From Pseudanabaena yagii GIHE-NHR1 (lineage in GTDB: Bacteria > Cyanobacteriota > Cyanobacteriia > Pseudanabaenales > Pseudanabaenaceae): a stretch of 64,000 nucleotides of DNA. The stretch lies in NCBI RefSeq assembly GCF_012863495.1, contig NZ_JAAVJL010000001.1, positions 2,476,001 to 2,540,000 on the forward strand. Reading direction: 5' to 3'. Positions within the stretch are counted from its first letter, which is position 1. Every line of letters begins with the position of its first letter. A model generated the notes under the pieces. It did not search any database. It was not told the origin of the DNA and worked only from the letters and a program-made list of their open reading frames with translations. A program made the translations under genes and the position numbers. Shown piece after piece: positions 26,323-34,510 of the stretch.

Positions 26323-27281
26323 GATTAGATGTAATTAAAAATGCGCGTCTTTACCTCACGATTTCCACAGCAGTGATTGTGGCAGGAATCGTGGCGATGG
26401 TGTTGTCATTCCAACAATTAGGTTCTCCATTACGTTTAGGACTTGATTTTACGGGCGGCTCTAGTGTGACACTGGGATTAGCTTGTAATGGAGATACTTG
26501 TGGCAAACCCATTGATATTGCGATCGTCCGTCAGGCTGTTGAAAGTAAAGGCTTTACCAATAGTGTTATTCAATTAGTCGAAGGCAAAGACCTAAAAGGC
26601 GTATCAGTGCGTACAGCGCATCTCTCGACGGAAGAGCGCGAAAAGCTGAAGTCAACGCTTACGGAGTCTTTGAAACAATATGGCGAAGTCGATCCGAAAA
26701 AGTCACAGCTTGATGAAGTTGGTGCAGCGATCGGGCAACAAGCGCTTCGCAATGGTTTACTAGCGATTATTTTGTCATTCGCGGGCATTGGCATTTATTT
26801 ATCATTTCGTTTTCAGTTGGATTATGCTGCTTTTGCCGTGTTGGCGCTATTTCATGATATTTTCGTGACGGTTGGAACTTTCTCGATCTTGGGTTTAACC
26901 TTAGGCGTGGAAATCGATAGTTTATTTATTGTGGCGATGTTGACGATCTGTGGCTTTTCCGTCAATGACACCGTGGTAATTTACGATCGCATTCGTGAAA
27001 ATGTAAAACTTGATGCGGGTAACACGAGTTTTAACGATCTAGTTAATGCTTCGGTCAATCAAACTCTAGGGCGATCGATTAATACGTCCCTGACTGCGAC
27101 CTTGCCGCTAGTGGCGATTTTCTTATTCGGTGGTGCAACCTTGAGGTTTTTCTCACTGGCTTTGATTATCGGTTTCTTGTCTGGTGCTTACTCCAGTATT
27201 TTCAATGCCAGTATTTTGCTGGCATGGTGGCGCAGTCGTCAAACTTCTAAACTCAAGCAATCAACTGTAGAAGTAAACTAA
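26319..27281 (+). CDS. secF: protein translocase subunit SecF
   Basis: Partner of SecD in Sec-dependent export. The 320-residue protein shows the first helix (ISTAVIVAGIVAMVLSF), LRLGLDFTGGSSVTLG, a short periplasmic domain and five helices. It has the family signatures LTICGFSVNDTVVIYDRIRE and SINTSLTATLPLVAIFLFGG. The ATG overlaps the secD TGA by four bases. A small terminator (27291-27314) follows. Confidence 0.97.
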   Translation: MRLDVIKNARLYLTISTAVIVAGIVAMVLSFQQLGSPLRLGLDFTGGSSVTLGLACNGDTCGKPIDIAIVRQAVESKGFTNSVIQLVEGKDLKGVSVRTAHLSTEEREKLKSTLTESLKQYGEVDPKKSQLDEVGAAIGQQALRNGLLAIILSFAGIGIYLSFRFQLDYAAFAVLALFHDIFVTVGTFSILGLTLGVEIDSLFIVAMLTICGFSVNDTVVIYDRIRENVKLDAGNTSFNDLVNASVNQTLGRSINTSLTATLPLVAIFLFGGATLRFFSLALIIGFLSGAYSSIFNASILLAWWRSRQTSKLKQSTVEVN

Positions 27282-27290
27282 ATTTTTAGA

Positions 27291-27314
27291 AAAGCTCCCA
27301 TCAGGGAGCTTTTC
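27291..27314 (+). terminator. terminator after secF
   Basis: 10-bp stem AAAAGCTCCC/GGGAGCTTTT around ATCA, 10 bases past the secF stop, with a T-rich end. Confidence 0.8.
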
Positions 27315-27371
27315 TGTTATTAAAGAATTTGTGTATATCTCTGTATATCTTAAAGATGGAACTACTTAGTA

Positions 27372-27803
27372 ATGGATAGTGAAGATCTCGATACGGTTTC
27401 TAATCCATCGGATGAGTCCTACGTTGATCAGATGTTAGATCGCCAAGTCCAAAGACTAATCGAAGTACAGACCTATTTGCGATGGATGTTGGATGTATTT
27501 CTATGGCTGACGGTGGGCACGGCGAGTATCTGGGCTTTGCGCTCGGAAATTGAGCTATGGATTGCGTCATTTACATGGGCAGCAGTACGCATCAGTTTGG
27601 CTTATAACCGTTTGCCAATGTTAGGTTTGGGACTATGTATTGCCATGACTTTATCAACTCTGATCTGGCAGAGTGCAATTATCCTGTGGGGAGTGAGTCC
27701 TAGAGAAAGGCGATCGCTAATTAATCAAGTAAAAAGTATCAAGGCAAAAGGTAAGAGTCATTTCTTATGGCGCTGGGTTTGTGAAGAGAAAATCACGAAA
27801 TGA
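27372..27803 (+). CDS. conserved membrane protein of unknown function
   Basis: A 143-residue protein with an acidic N-terminus (DSEDLDTVSNPSDESYVDQM) and two clear membrane helices: WMLDVFLWLTVGTASIWAL at ~40-60, and MLGLGLCIAMTLSTLIWQSAIILWG at ~82-106. A basic C-terminal tail follows. I do not recognise a named family. It lies downstream of secF but beyond a terminator, so functional linkage to SecDF is unproven. Its two-helix form would suit a small inner-membrane accessory protein. Confidence 0.7.
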   Translation: MDSEDLDTVSNPSDESYVDQMLDRQVQRLIEVQTYLRWMLDVFLWLTVGTASIWALRSEIELWIASFTWAAVRISLAYNRLPMLGLGLCIAMTLSTLIWQSAIILWGVSPRERRSLINQVKSIKAKGKSHFLWRWVCEEKITK

Positions 27804-27877
27804 TATGAATAAAATTACTATAGATCTGGTTGAGATATAGGGATAAATCGCGATGCTGTATCAGCATTACAGAGCTC

Positions 27878-29095
27878 CTAATTCAAAAACTTCTCCACAC
27901 AACGAACAAAAATTTCCACCCCAGTCGCTAGCGCAGTCTCATCAAAATTGAAGCGGGGGTGATGATGGGGATAGGCTAAGCCCTTGTCAGGATTAGCGGA
28001 ACCAAGGAAGAAATAGCATCCGGGTACAGCTTCCAAAAAGAAGGACATATCTTCACCGCCCATAGTCTGGCATTCAGGCACGATACCTTCGGGAGTTTCG
28101 ATTACATTTTCAGCAACAGAGCGGACTAATTCCGCGATCGCATAGTCATTAATCACCGCAGGATAGAGCTTATGATATTGCAGATCATAGGTCGCTCCAT
28201 GGGAAGCACAGACACCCGCAACCACCTCTTCCAAACGTGAAGCCACTTTCAAGCCCACTTCAGGATTAAAATAGCGCACAGTTCCACTTAGTTTTGCAGA
28301 ATCCGCAATCACATTTACTGCTGAACCTGCGTGAAATTCGCCAATACTGATCACTGCTGATTCAAGGGGACTCACATTGCGAGCCACGATTGTGTGAATT
28401 GCATTTACCACTTGAGCAGCAACTAGAATGGAATCAATGGTTTGTTGAGGGAGTGCGCCATGTCCACCCCGTCCAATAATTTTACAATGGAAGTACTCTG
28501 TGGCTGCCATCAATGCACCACTACGAACGCCGACCGTACCAAGAGGAAGGTTATTCCAGAGGTGTAAGCCAATAATTGCATCAACGGTGGGATTTGTGAG
28601 CACGCCTGCCTCAATCATTGGTTTTGCGCCCCCTGGTCCCTCCTCGGCTGGCTGAAAAATTATCTTCACCGTACCGCTAAAGTCGTCGCGATGTTCCCAT
28701 AAATATTTTGCCGTACCCAAAGCGATCGCTGTATGTCCGTCATGACCGCAGGCGTGCATCATATTATCGATTTGAGAGCGATAATTCACAATGTTTTCTT
28801 CTTGAATCGGTAGTGCGTCCATATCCGCACGGATTGCTAATACTTTGTGATGCCCCTTTTTCTTGCCCGTAATCGTTGCAACAATACCAGTCTGAGCGAT
28901 GCCTGTTTGATGAGGGATGCCCCATGCCGTTAATTTTTCAGCGATCGCTGTCGATGTGCGCCTTTCTTTAAACCCAAGTTCAGGAAATCGATGAAAGTCT
29001 CGCCGCCACTGGACAATGCTAGGTTGTAACTCAAGGATATCGGCACGAATCTTGAAATTAGTATGGATGGGCGAGGTAGTAGTAGCAAAGGACAT
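27878..29095 (-). CDS. M20 family amidohydrolase (M20D type)
   Basis: A 405-residue di-metal hydrolase similar to IAA-amino-acid and N-acyl-amino-acid amidohydrolases (HipO/AbgB-like). Motifs in order: the start VQWRRDFHRFPELGFKE; RADMDALPI; the metal-binding MHACGHDGH (His114, Cys116, His118); FQPAEEGPGGA with the catalytic Glu pair; GRGGHGALPQQTIDS of the dimerisation domain; and CQTMGGEDMSFF plus HHPRFNFDE near the end. Cys116 is the hallmark of the M20D subgroup. The true substrate, N-acyl or IAA-amino acids, is not decided by sequence. It is a single gene. Confidence 0.92.
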   Translation of the reverse strand: MSFATTTSPIHTNFKIRADILELQPSIVQWRRDFHRFPELGFKERRTSTAIAEKLTAWGIPHQTGIAQTGIVATITGKKKGHHKVLAIRADMDALPIQEENIVNYRSQIDNMMHACGHDGHTAIALGTAKYLWEHRDDFSGTVKIIFQPAEEGPGGAKPMIEAGVLTNPTVDAIIGLHLWNNLPLGTVGVRSGALMAATEYFHCKIIGRGGHGALPQQTIDSILVAAQVVNAIHTIVARNVSPLESAVISIGEFHAGSAVNVIADSAKLSGTVRYFNPEVGLKVASRLEEVVAGVCASHGATYDLQYHKLYPAVINDYAIAELVRSVAENVIETPEGIVPECQTMGGEDMSFFLEAVPGCYFFLGSANPDKGLAYPHHHPRFNFDETALATGVEIFVRCVEKFLN

Positions 29096-29196
29096 GGGTT
29101 TGTGTGGTGTGGCAATAGAGGATTGACTATAACCAATATAACAATCTCAGCTTTAATTCCATGTTCTCGCCATGACTAAATACAGTGCGTTAATTA

Positions 29197-29233
29197 ATTT
29201 TGAAAGCTTGGCTTAGCCAAGCTTTCAAAATTT
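29197..29233. repeat. 17-bp palindrome with TTA loop
   Basis: Arms AATTTTGAAAGCTTGGC around TTA. It is related in its AT-rich part to palindromes at 24631 and 39468. It lies just beyond the 3' end of the glycosyltransferase gene and may terminate it. Confidence 0.7.
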
Positions 29234-29274
29234 TGTCTGTAATGCTTCAAGCTTCAACAGGCTTACAAATACTC

Positions 29275-30210
29275 TCACATCACGTTAAAAATATTTCTAT
29301 CTGCACTCATCCAAAACTTTCGCCGTAACTTCGCAATGAGACTATGGCTATAGATTAAGTCTTGGGTGAATTGATCGGCTTTCTGAGCACGAACCATCAT
29401 GATGGGATGTTGCAACGGAAATTCCATTGGCTGCACAGGAATCTCCGCAAAAAGATTCTTGCGATATGTGTGGGTTGCCTCTTTGCTAAAGCCAATATTA
29501 GATACTAGATTCACATTTGGTAAAATGCTTACCCCACGCTGTAACCAACAGGCGAAAGTCCATTGATAGTCCCAAGAATCTGTGATGCGATCGCTAATTT
29601 TTTGAAAGTTTCGCTTCCATTCCTTAACTGCATCGCGATCTTGAAGGATACCTTCTAGCCAGTCTCCATCACGCACAAGACTCCATAACTTCATATCTAC
29701 ATCGTAATGCTGCCAAGCGCGTCGCCAACTTGCCCATCCCCAGCAATGGTTATAGCGCGAAAAATAGTAACTATCCTGTATGCGATGTTTGAGAGGTTGG
29801 AAGTTATTGCCGCCAATATGCATGACGCGCAGATCATCTCGATATTTCTCTAGTAGCTCTTCACAAAAGCGAAAAAAGCTAGGATGAGCTAAACAATCAT
29901 CTTCTAAGATAATTGCTTCAGGAACCTGCTCAAACACCCAATTTAACCCCGATGAAACGCGCTGACGACAGCCTAAGTTGCGATCGCTAAAATTGGTCAT
30001 CACCTCACAGTCCCAATCTACCTGCTCAATGATTGCTCTAGTCTCTGCACAATTTTGGCGATCGGTGGGATGATTTTCCCTCGCACCATCAGCGACAACT
30101 AATAATTTAGGAGGTTTCGCCTGCCGAATTACTTCCAAAACGCGCCTTGTGGTATCAGGGCGATTAAAAATAATTAGAGCTACAGGAGTCGTCAATTGCC
30201 AATGATTCAT
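29275..30210 (-). CDS. glycosyltransferase, HlpA-like GT-A family
   Basis: The 311-residue protein has a GT-A start, VALIIFNRPDTTRRVLEVIR, then KLLVVADGARENHPTD. It carries the acid motif EAIILEDDCLAHPSFFRF in place of the usual DxD, and then YNHCWGWASWRRAWQHYD. This set is typical of proteins labelled hemolytic protein HlpA-like or GT2-like in cyanobacteria. It overlaps the upstream GT2 gene by four bases, showing one operon with it. The sugar donor is unknown; surface polysaccharide synthesis is likely. Confidence 0.78.
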   Translation of the reverse strand: MNHWQLTTPVALIIFNRPDTTRRVLEVIRQAKPPKLLVVADGARENHPTDRQNCAETRAIIEQVDWDCEVMTNFSDRNLGCRQRVSSGLNWVFEQVPEAIILEDDCLAHPSFFRFCEELLEKYRDDLRVMHIGGNNFQPLKHRIQDSYYFSRYNHCWGWASWRRAWQHYDVDMKLWSLVRDGDWLEGILQDRDAVKEWKRNFQKISDRITDSWDYQWTFACWLQRGVSILPNVNLVSNIGFSKEATHTYRKNLFAEIPVQPMEFPLQHPIMMVRAQKADQFTQDLIYSHSLIAKLRRKFWMSADRNIFNVM

Positions 30211-31046
30211 AGGGATTTTTGAGCAAATAAATTAATTAAGCCTCTGAGCCAGACACGTCCGAGATTGGCTAGCAAACTGCGTTTAGGACTAGTGAGTAAC
30301 ACAAACATCGTCCAATCAATTTTATTCGCAGAAGATCGGCGTGAGAAATATCTTTTCCAGATTGTGGCGATCGGGAAATCGCCCTTTTTAGGATGAAATC
30401 CAGTGGTTTTCTCATTCAACCAAAGCTTGAGATCGGGATGGGTTTTGAGAGATAAGCCTTTTCGGTAAGCTCGGATCGTGAATTCATAATCCGATAGATA
30501 ATGGGGCAATATCTGTGGATAGAAATCCCCTACCCTCTGCAAATCTTGCCAGCGCATGAATAACCCCCTAGTGCATAAACAATTGATCTCTGCGGCTGAA
30601 CTAGCTTGATCAAAGGTCAAAGTATTTAGATCGATGTTCAGTCCGCAGTCAAGACAAACATCAATCTCATCGCTACTATAGGCTTGTGCCTGTAATAATG
30701 TATTCGGCATCGCCTGTAAGAGCTTAATTCCTATTTCTAGAAAGTCTGGCTTGATAGTTACGTCATTGTTGATCATCAATACTGCGTCTTCATCATTGGG
30801 AGAATTTGCCTTGAGCCAGTTTATCCCCTGTTGCAATCCCCCTGCCCACCACCAATTTCCCGTTCCCGTGATTATGGTCAAATCTTCTATTTGACTTTGT
30901 GCCATTTGAGCAGTCCCATCGGTTGATCCATCATCAATTAAGATTAAGCGGTAGTTAGAATATGTTTGTAAATTTAGACATTTGATAAAGTTATGAGTGA
31001 TTTCTCTGCGATTATGAACGGGTAAGAGAATGTAGCAACAGGTCAT
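30207..31046 (-). CDS. family 2 glycosyltransferase
   Basis: A 279-residue rhamnosyltransferase-like GT2. Motifs: YILLPVHNRREITHNFIKCL; LILIDDGSTDGTAQMAQSQ; the WWWAGGLQQGINWLKA segment; LMINNDV, where the nucleotide-sugar metal acid lies; and NCLCTRGLFMRWQDLQRVG with LSDYEFTIRAYRKG as the acceptor-side motif. No membrane helices. It overlaps the following glycosyltransferase by ATGA and starts 30 bases after the methyltransferase gene stop. Confidence 0.88.
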   Translation of the reverse strand: MTCCYILLPVHNRREITHNFIKCLNLQTYSNYRLILIDDGSTDGTAQMAQSQIEDLTIITGTGNWWWAGGLQQGINWLKANSPNDEDAVLMINNDVTIKPDFLEIGIKLLQAMPNTLLQAQAYSSDEIDVCLDCGLNIDLNTLTFDQASSAAEINCLCTRGLFMRWQDLQRVGDFYPQILPHYLSDYEFTIRAYRKGLSLKTHPDLKLWLNEKTTGFHPKKGDFPIATIWKRYFSRRSSANKIDWTMFVLLTSPKRSLLANLGRVWLRGLINLFAQKSL

Positions 31047-31075
31047 ATAAATTTTTTGCTTTTAAAGCTAAACCT

Positions 31076-31915
31076 CTAGATTGAAACCTCAGAAGGTTTG
31101 ATGGCTTCCATAAATAAAGAGTCAGGTTTTCGCACTTTTTCATCCATTATATCGAGATTGTAACTATTAAAATCGGGAATACCACTTGCATCTGCTAGAT
31201 AAACTTGAATATCACTAAATCCAGCTTTATGGAGTAATCTTTGCAAAGAAAAGCGATCGTACATCCAGCGATGAATTTCACCAGAGTTCCGAAACCAACC
31301 TTCATTAAAGGAATTACTAGCTTTCTTCCCTGCAATTAGAAGTAGGTATCTGATAATTATTGGTTTGATTTTTGAAAGAATTTTCGATAACTTTGGGGAA
31401 GTTAATTTCTCCCAAAAGGTCTGAGGCTTTTTCCAGTACTGTTCTGCTTCAGCACCAATACGAGATCGAATATAGTTCTTATTGGTCAGATTTGGCTGTT
31501 GTAAGAACTGCACCATTTCCCCTCCACTGAAGTTGCGAACTGTCTGATCATATAGCTCTAGCATGATCCAGTCATAGTCATCCTGTATTTCCTGCGAGGG
31601 CAGATTAGGATTCAGGCTAATTTGTTCTAAAATTCGTAAATACTCTCTCACCATCGCTTCTAAATTAGGAACTACTATGCGAATGATTCCGTGAGGTTTG
31701 AGGATGCGTCGGCACTCTGCCAGAAGTTTGTGGGCATCCTCTTTAGTAAGATGCTCTAACACATGGGAACTATAGCAAGCGTCAAAATAATTATCTGGAT
31801 AGGGTAATTTTTTGGTTATGTCACAATATTGAACTTCTGGGGCGGATGGGACAACATCGATATTGATCCACGCGGGATGAAATGTTAATCCACAACCAAT
31901 GTTGAGGAGTTTCAT
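31076..31915 (-). CDS. class I SAM-dependent methyltransferase
   Basis: The SAM-binding motif is at the very start, KLLNIGCGLTFHPAWINIDV, followed by DITKKLPYPDNYFDACYSSH, VLEHLTKEDAHKLLAECRRI and LKPHGIIRIVVPNLEAM. Its length from ATG 31915 is 280 codons including the stop. I chose this start because the longer frame (to 31996) begins inside a palindromic repeat at 31977-32029 and adds 27 residues outside the domain. It is the first gene of a three-gene operon with two glycosyltransferases, so it may methylate a sugar or glycan terminus. Confidence 0.85.
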   Translation of the reverse strand: MKLLNIGCGLTFHPAWINIDVVPSAPEVQYCDITKKLPYPDNYFDACYSSHVLEHLTKEDAHKLLAECRRILKPHGIIRIVVPNLEAMVREYLRILEQISLNPNLPSQEIQDDYDWIMLELYDQTVRNFSGGEMVQFLQQPNLTNKNYIRSRIGAEAEQYWKKPQTFWEKLTSPKLSKILSKIKPIIIRYLLLIAGKKASNSFNEGWFRNSGEIHRWMYDRFSLQRLLHKAGFSDIQVYLADASGIPDFNSYNLDIMDEKVRKPDSLFMEAIKPSEVSI

Positions 31916-31976
31916 AGATGAATACTGGTTTGCCTTGATATTTAACCGTACAACAAAAGACGCATGTCGTCGAGGT

Positions 31977-32029
31977 TTTGTTGAGTAAAGATGCATCGTG
32001 CAAAGCGCGGTGTATCTTTACTCAACAAA
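31977..32029. repeat. palindrome between methyltransferase and APH-family kinase genes
   Basis: 16-bp perfect arms TTTGTTGAGTAAAGAT with a 21-base, partly self-pairing centre. It lies in a divergent interval near both 5' ends, so it is not a terminator. Confidence 0.7.
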
Positions 32030-32080
32030 TAGCAATAACTGTAGTACATTTGGGCAATTAAGATATTCTCTAAGTCAAAT

Positions 32081-33187
32081 ATGGATCATAACGAACTTGC
32101 CAGACTAATCGCGATCGCTAAAAAATTCTCACCGCAGCAAGAAATTGATGATTTACAACCCTTTGGCAGTGGCAATATTAATGATACTTTCTTAGTCTCT
32201 CGGCAAGGGATAGACCAGCCATTTGTCCTACAACGCTTAAATACCAATGTATTCCGTGAACCAGAACTGGTGATGCAGAATATGCGGATTTATGGAGAGC
32301 ATGTGCGCGATCGCCTCAAAAATACGCCACTAGATCGCCAATGGACAGTACCGCAGGTATTATCTACACAACAAGGACAAGACTATTACCAAACCGAGAA
32401 TGGTGAATTTTGGCGATCGCTCAGTTTCATCGCTGATTCACAATCCTTTGACGCGATGGAAAATTCTGAGCAAGCACAGGAAGTTGGCTATGCGTTGGGG
32501 ACTTTCCATCATTTGACTAGTGATTTAGAGGTAGAGAAGTTAGCAGATACCCTAGAGGGGTTTCATATTACGCCGCGATACCTTGGACAATATGAGGAAG
32601 TGCTTGCTCAAAGCAATATAACGCGATCTGCGGAAGTTGATTATTGTTTGCAAATTGTGAGCGATCACCAAGGCTTAGCCCATATTTTAGAAGATGCAAA
32701 AGCTTCAGGGAAATTACCATTGCGAACGATGCATGGCGATCCTAAGGTAAATAATATTCTCTTTGATAAGCAGACGAACTTAGCGGTGAGTGTAATTGAT
32801 TTAGATACGGTGAAATCTGGTTTAATCCATTACGATATTGGTGATTGTTTGCGATCGGGATGCAATCCTGCGGGGGAGGAGATAGAGGATTGGGAAAGTG
32901 TCGAGTTTGATGTGGAACTTTGCGAAGCGATTTTGCAGGGATATCTCTCAACGGCGCAATCATTCCTGACGGAATATGATTATGACTATATTTACGATGC
33001 AGTTCGTGTAATAACCTTTGAGTTAGGCTTGCGATTCTTTACCGACTATTTAGCAGGAAATGTCTACTTTCATGTCAAATATCCTGAGCATAATTTATTG
33101 CGATCACTAGTGCAGTTCCGTTTACTAGAAAGCATTGAAGCTCAAAAATCTGTAATCAATCAAATTGTGATATCTAATAAATTTTAG
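32081..33187 (+). CDS. APH-fold small-molecule kinase (phosphotransferase family)
   Basis: The 368-residue protein has the aminoglycoside-phosphotransferase/choline-kinase fold. The nucleotide loop is FGSGNINDTFLVSRQG, then FVLQRLNTNVF. The catalytic HGDPKVNNILFD carries the Brenner Asp and Asn, and the metal-binding VIDLDTVKSGLIHYDIGDCL follows. The closest functional analogues I recall are N-acetylhexosamine 1-kinases, and the adjacency to a glycan operon supports sugar phosphorylation. Antibiotic resistance is less likely. The gene is divergent from the methyltransferase. Confidence 0.85.
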   Translation: MDHNELARLIAIAKKFSPQQEIDDLQPFGSGNINDTFLVSRQGIDQPFVLQRLNTNVFREPELVMQNMRIYGEHVRDRLKNTPLDRQWTVPQVLSTQQGQDYYQTENGEFWRSLSFIADSQSFDAMENSEQAQEVGYALGTFHHLTSDLEVEKLADTLEGFHITPRYLGQYEEVLAQSNITRSAEVDYCLQIVSDHQGLAHILEDAKASGKLPLRTMHGDPKVNNILFDKQTNLAVSVIDLDTVKSGLIHYDIGDCLRSGCNPAGEEIEDWESVEFDVELCEAILQGYLSTAQSFLTEYDYDYIYDAVRVITFELGLRFFTDYLAGNVYFHVKYPEHNLLRSLVQFRLLESIEAQKSVINQIVISNKF

Positions 33188-33227
33188 CTATTAATTATCT
33201 TTGATTTTATAGAGTAAATCCTAAAAT

Positions 33228-34475
33228 ATGCTAGAATTTGGTTTGGATACTATCAAAATAATTATGGTGGATTCACTTTTAGGTTTAACTGTTTCTCGCT
33301 CAATTCCACAACAAGTAATAATAGGTTTACTTACAGGGCAGTATAAGATTTACGGTGGTGTAATTAGATGGGCAACTGGAACAAAAAATGCTGGTCAAAT
33401 TGTAAGACACTTACTACCTATTACAGGACAATCTGTAGGATTACCGATACTATCACCTGTATCTAATATCTTGGGGGCTGTTAATACTTATCAATTGCAT
33501 AAACTTTCTGGACAGGTAAATAATCTTAATTCAGGTGTTCAACAATTGTTTCAAATAGCAAATGGAACAATGGCTTTATCAGGTTTAAACTTAGTTGTTT
33601 CATCTGTTGGTTTTACAGTTCTTAATGAAAAGCTTAAAGTTCTGGAAGGTCAATTAAATGAGATCCAAAAAGATGTCAAAGCTATTCGCGCACTTTTAGA
33701 GCTTGAAGAAAGATCTAGACTCGGCTCTGCATTAAAAGATTTGCTCAGTATTTCTGAGATCAAAAATATAGATCATCGTCATACCATGCTTTTCAATGCC
33801 AAAAATATATTTGGGCCAGTTAGTCTTAAGTATAAAGAATTATTAGCCAGTGCTGATACTATCGAGTTAGCGATCGCATTTGAAGAGTATTTCTGTTTAA
33901 CATCTCTTGCTCATGCTCGGTGCTTTGCTGAACTAGGTATGTTAGATATGGCAATGAAAGATATTGCAGAAACTAATATATTTTGGAAGGAACAATCAAG
34001 ACGTATTGCTAAAGATTTAATTTTAGGTGAAAATCCAGAACGGCTCTTGTTTAGCGATTTTGCTAGGGAATTACCAATCTCTAACCTAGTTGAATGGTGC
34101 GATTTTGTCTATGCAGAAGAAAAGGGCTATGCGTGGATTGATGAACTAAGAAGTAAGACGAGACCTTGGTATGACGAAGATGGAGTTACTGATGTAGGTA
34201 AAGGTGCAATGAAAGTGACATCATCTCTTTTCAATTTTGCTCGTCAAAAAGCTGGGGAAACTTTAGAAAAGGAAGTGGACAGACAAAAGCTTAAAGTATT
34301 ACCGTTCTTGCAAAAACTTGTGGCAAGAAATAACACCATAGAAGGCTATGTAGATCAATATAAGCTATTGGAATCGTCGCACACAACACCAACAGAATTT
34401 GAGGGGCAATTAGCGGCAATTGGTAAGACTGAAGCTGTTAATGGCTATCTAATTTTAGAACCTGTTGCTAAATAA
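33228..34475 (+). CDS. unknown 415-residue protein with hydrophobic N-terminal region and coiled coil
   Basis: I do not recognise a named family. Residues 1-75 are mildly hydrophobic with little charge (IPQQVIIGLLTGQYKIYGGV, then WATGT). Residues 75-140 hold Gly-rich hydrophobic helices (NILGAVNTYQLHKLSGQ; GTMALSGLNLVVSSVGFTVL). These lead into a short coiled coil (LKVLEGQLNEIQKDVKAIRALLE, 142-165). The remaining 250 residues are charged and helical, with a basic-acidic C-terminal segment. The layout resembles bacterial proteins in which a hydrophobic hairpin precedes a coiled coil, as in some membrane-active or toxin-like proteins, but this is only a resemblance. It lies 40 bases after the kinase gene and shares a terminator with sat. 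Confidence 0.75.
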   Translation: MLEFGLDTIKIIMVDSLLGLTVSRSIPQQVIIGLLTGQYKIYGGVIRWATGTKNAGQIVRHLLPITGQSVGLPILSPVSNILGAVNTYQLHKLSGQVNNLNSGVQQLFQIANGTMALSGLNLVVSSVGFTVLNEKLKVLEGQLNEIQKDVKAIRALLELEERSRLGSALKDLLSISEIKNIDHRHTMLFNAKNIFGPVSLKYKELLASADTIELAIAFEEYFCLTSLAHARCFAELGMLDMAMKDIAETNIFWKEQSRRIAKDLILGENPERLLFSDFARELPISNLVEWCDFVYAEEKGYAWIDELRSKTRPWYDEDGVTDVGKGAMKVTSSLFNFARQKAGETLEKEVDRQKLKVLPFLQKLVARNNTIEGYVDQYKLLESSHTTPTEFEGQLAAIGKTEAVNGYLILEPVAK

Positions 34476-34510
34476 CAAAAAAGGAGGTGCTTAGCACCTC
34501 CTTTTTTGTT
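34474..34510. terminator. shared bidirectional terminator containing two stop codons
   Basis: Perfect 17-bp arms AACAAAAAAGGAGGTGC with a TTA loop. The left arm overlaps the TAA of the unknown gene (34473-34475) and the right arm overlaps the TAA of sat (34509-34511), so the two convergent genes end inside the same hairpin. Confidence 0.85.

Noticed and set aside
32081-33187. Antibiotic-resistance aminoglycoside phosphotransferase
   Set aside because: The fold is shared, but the context (glycan operon) and the N-acetylhexosamine-kinase-like motifs favour a metabolic kinase.
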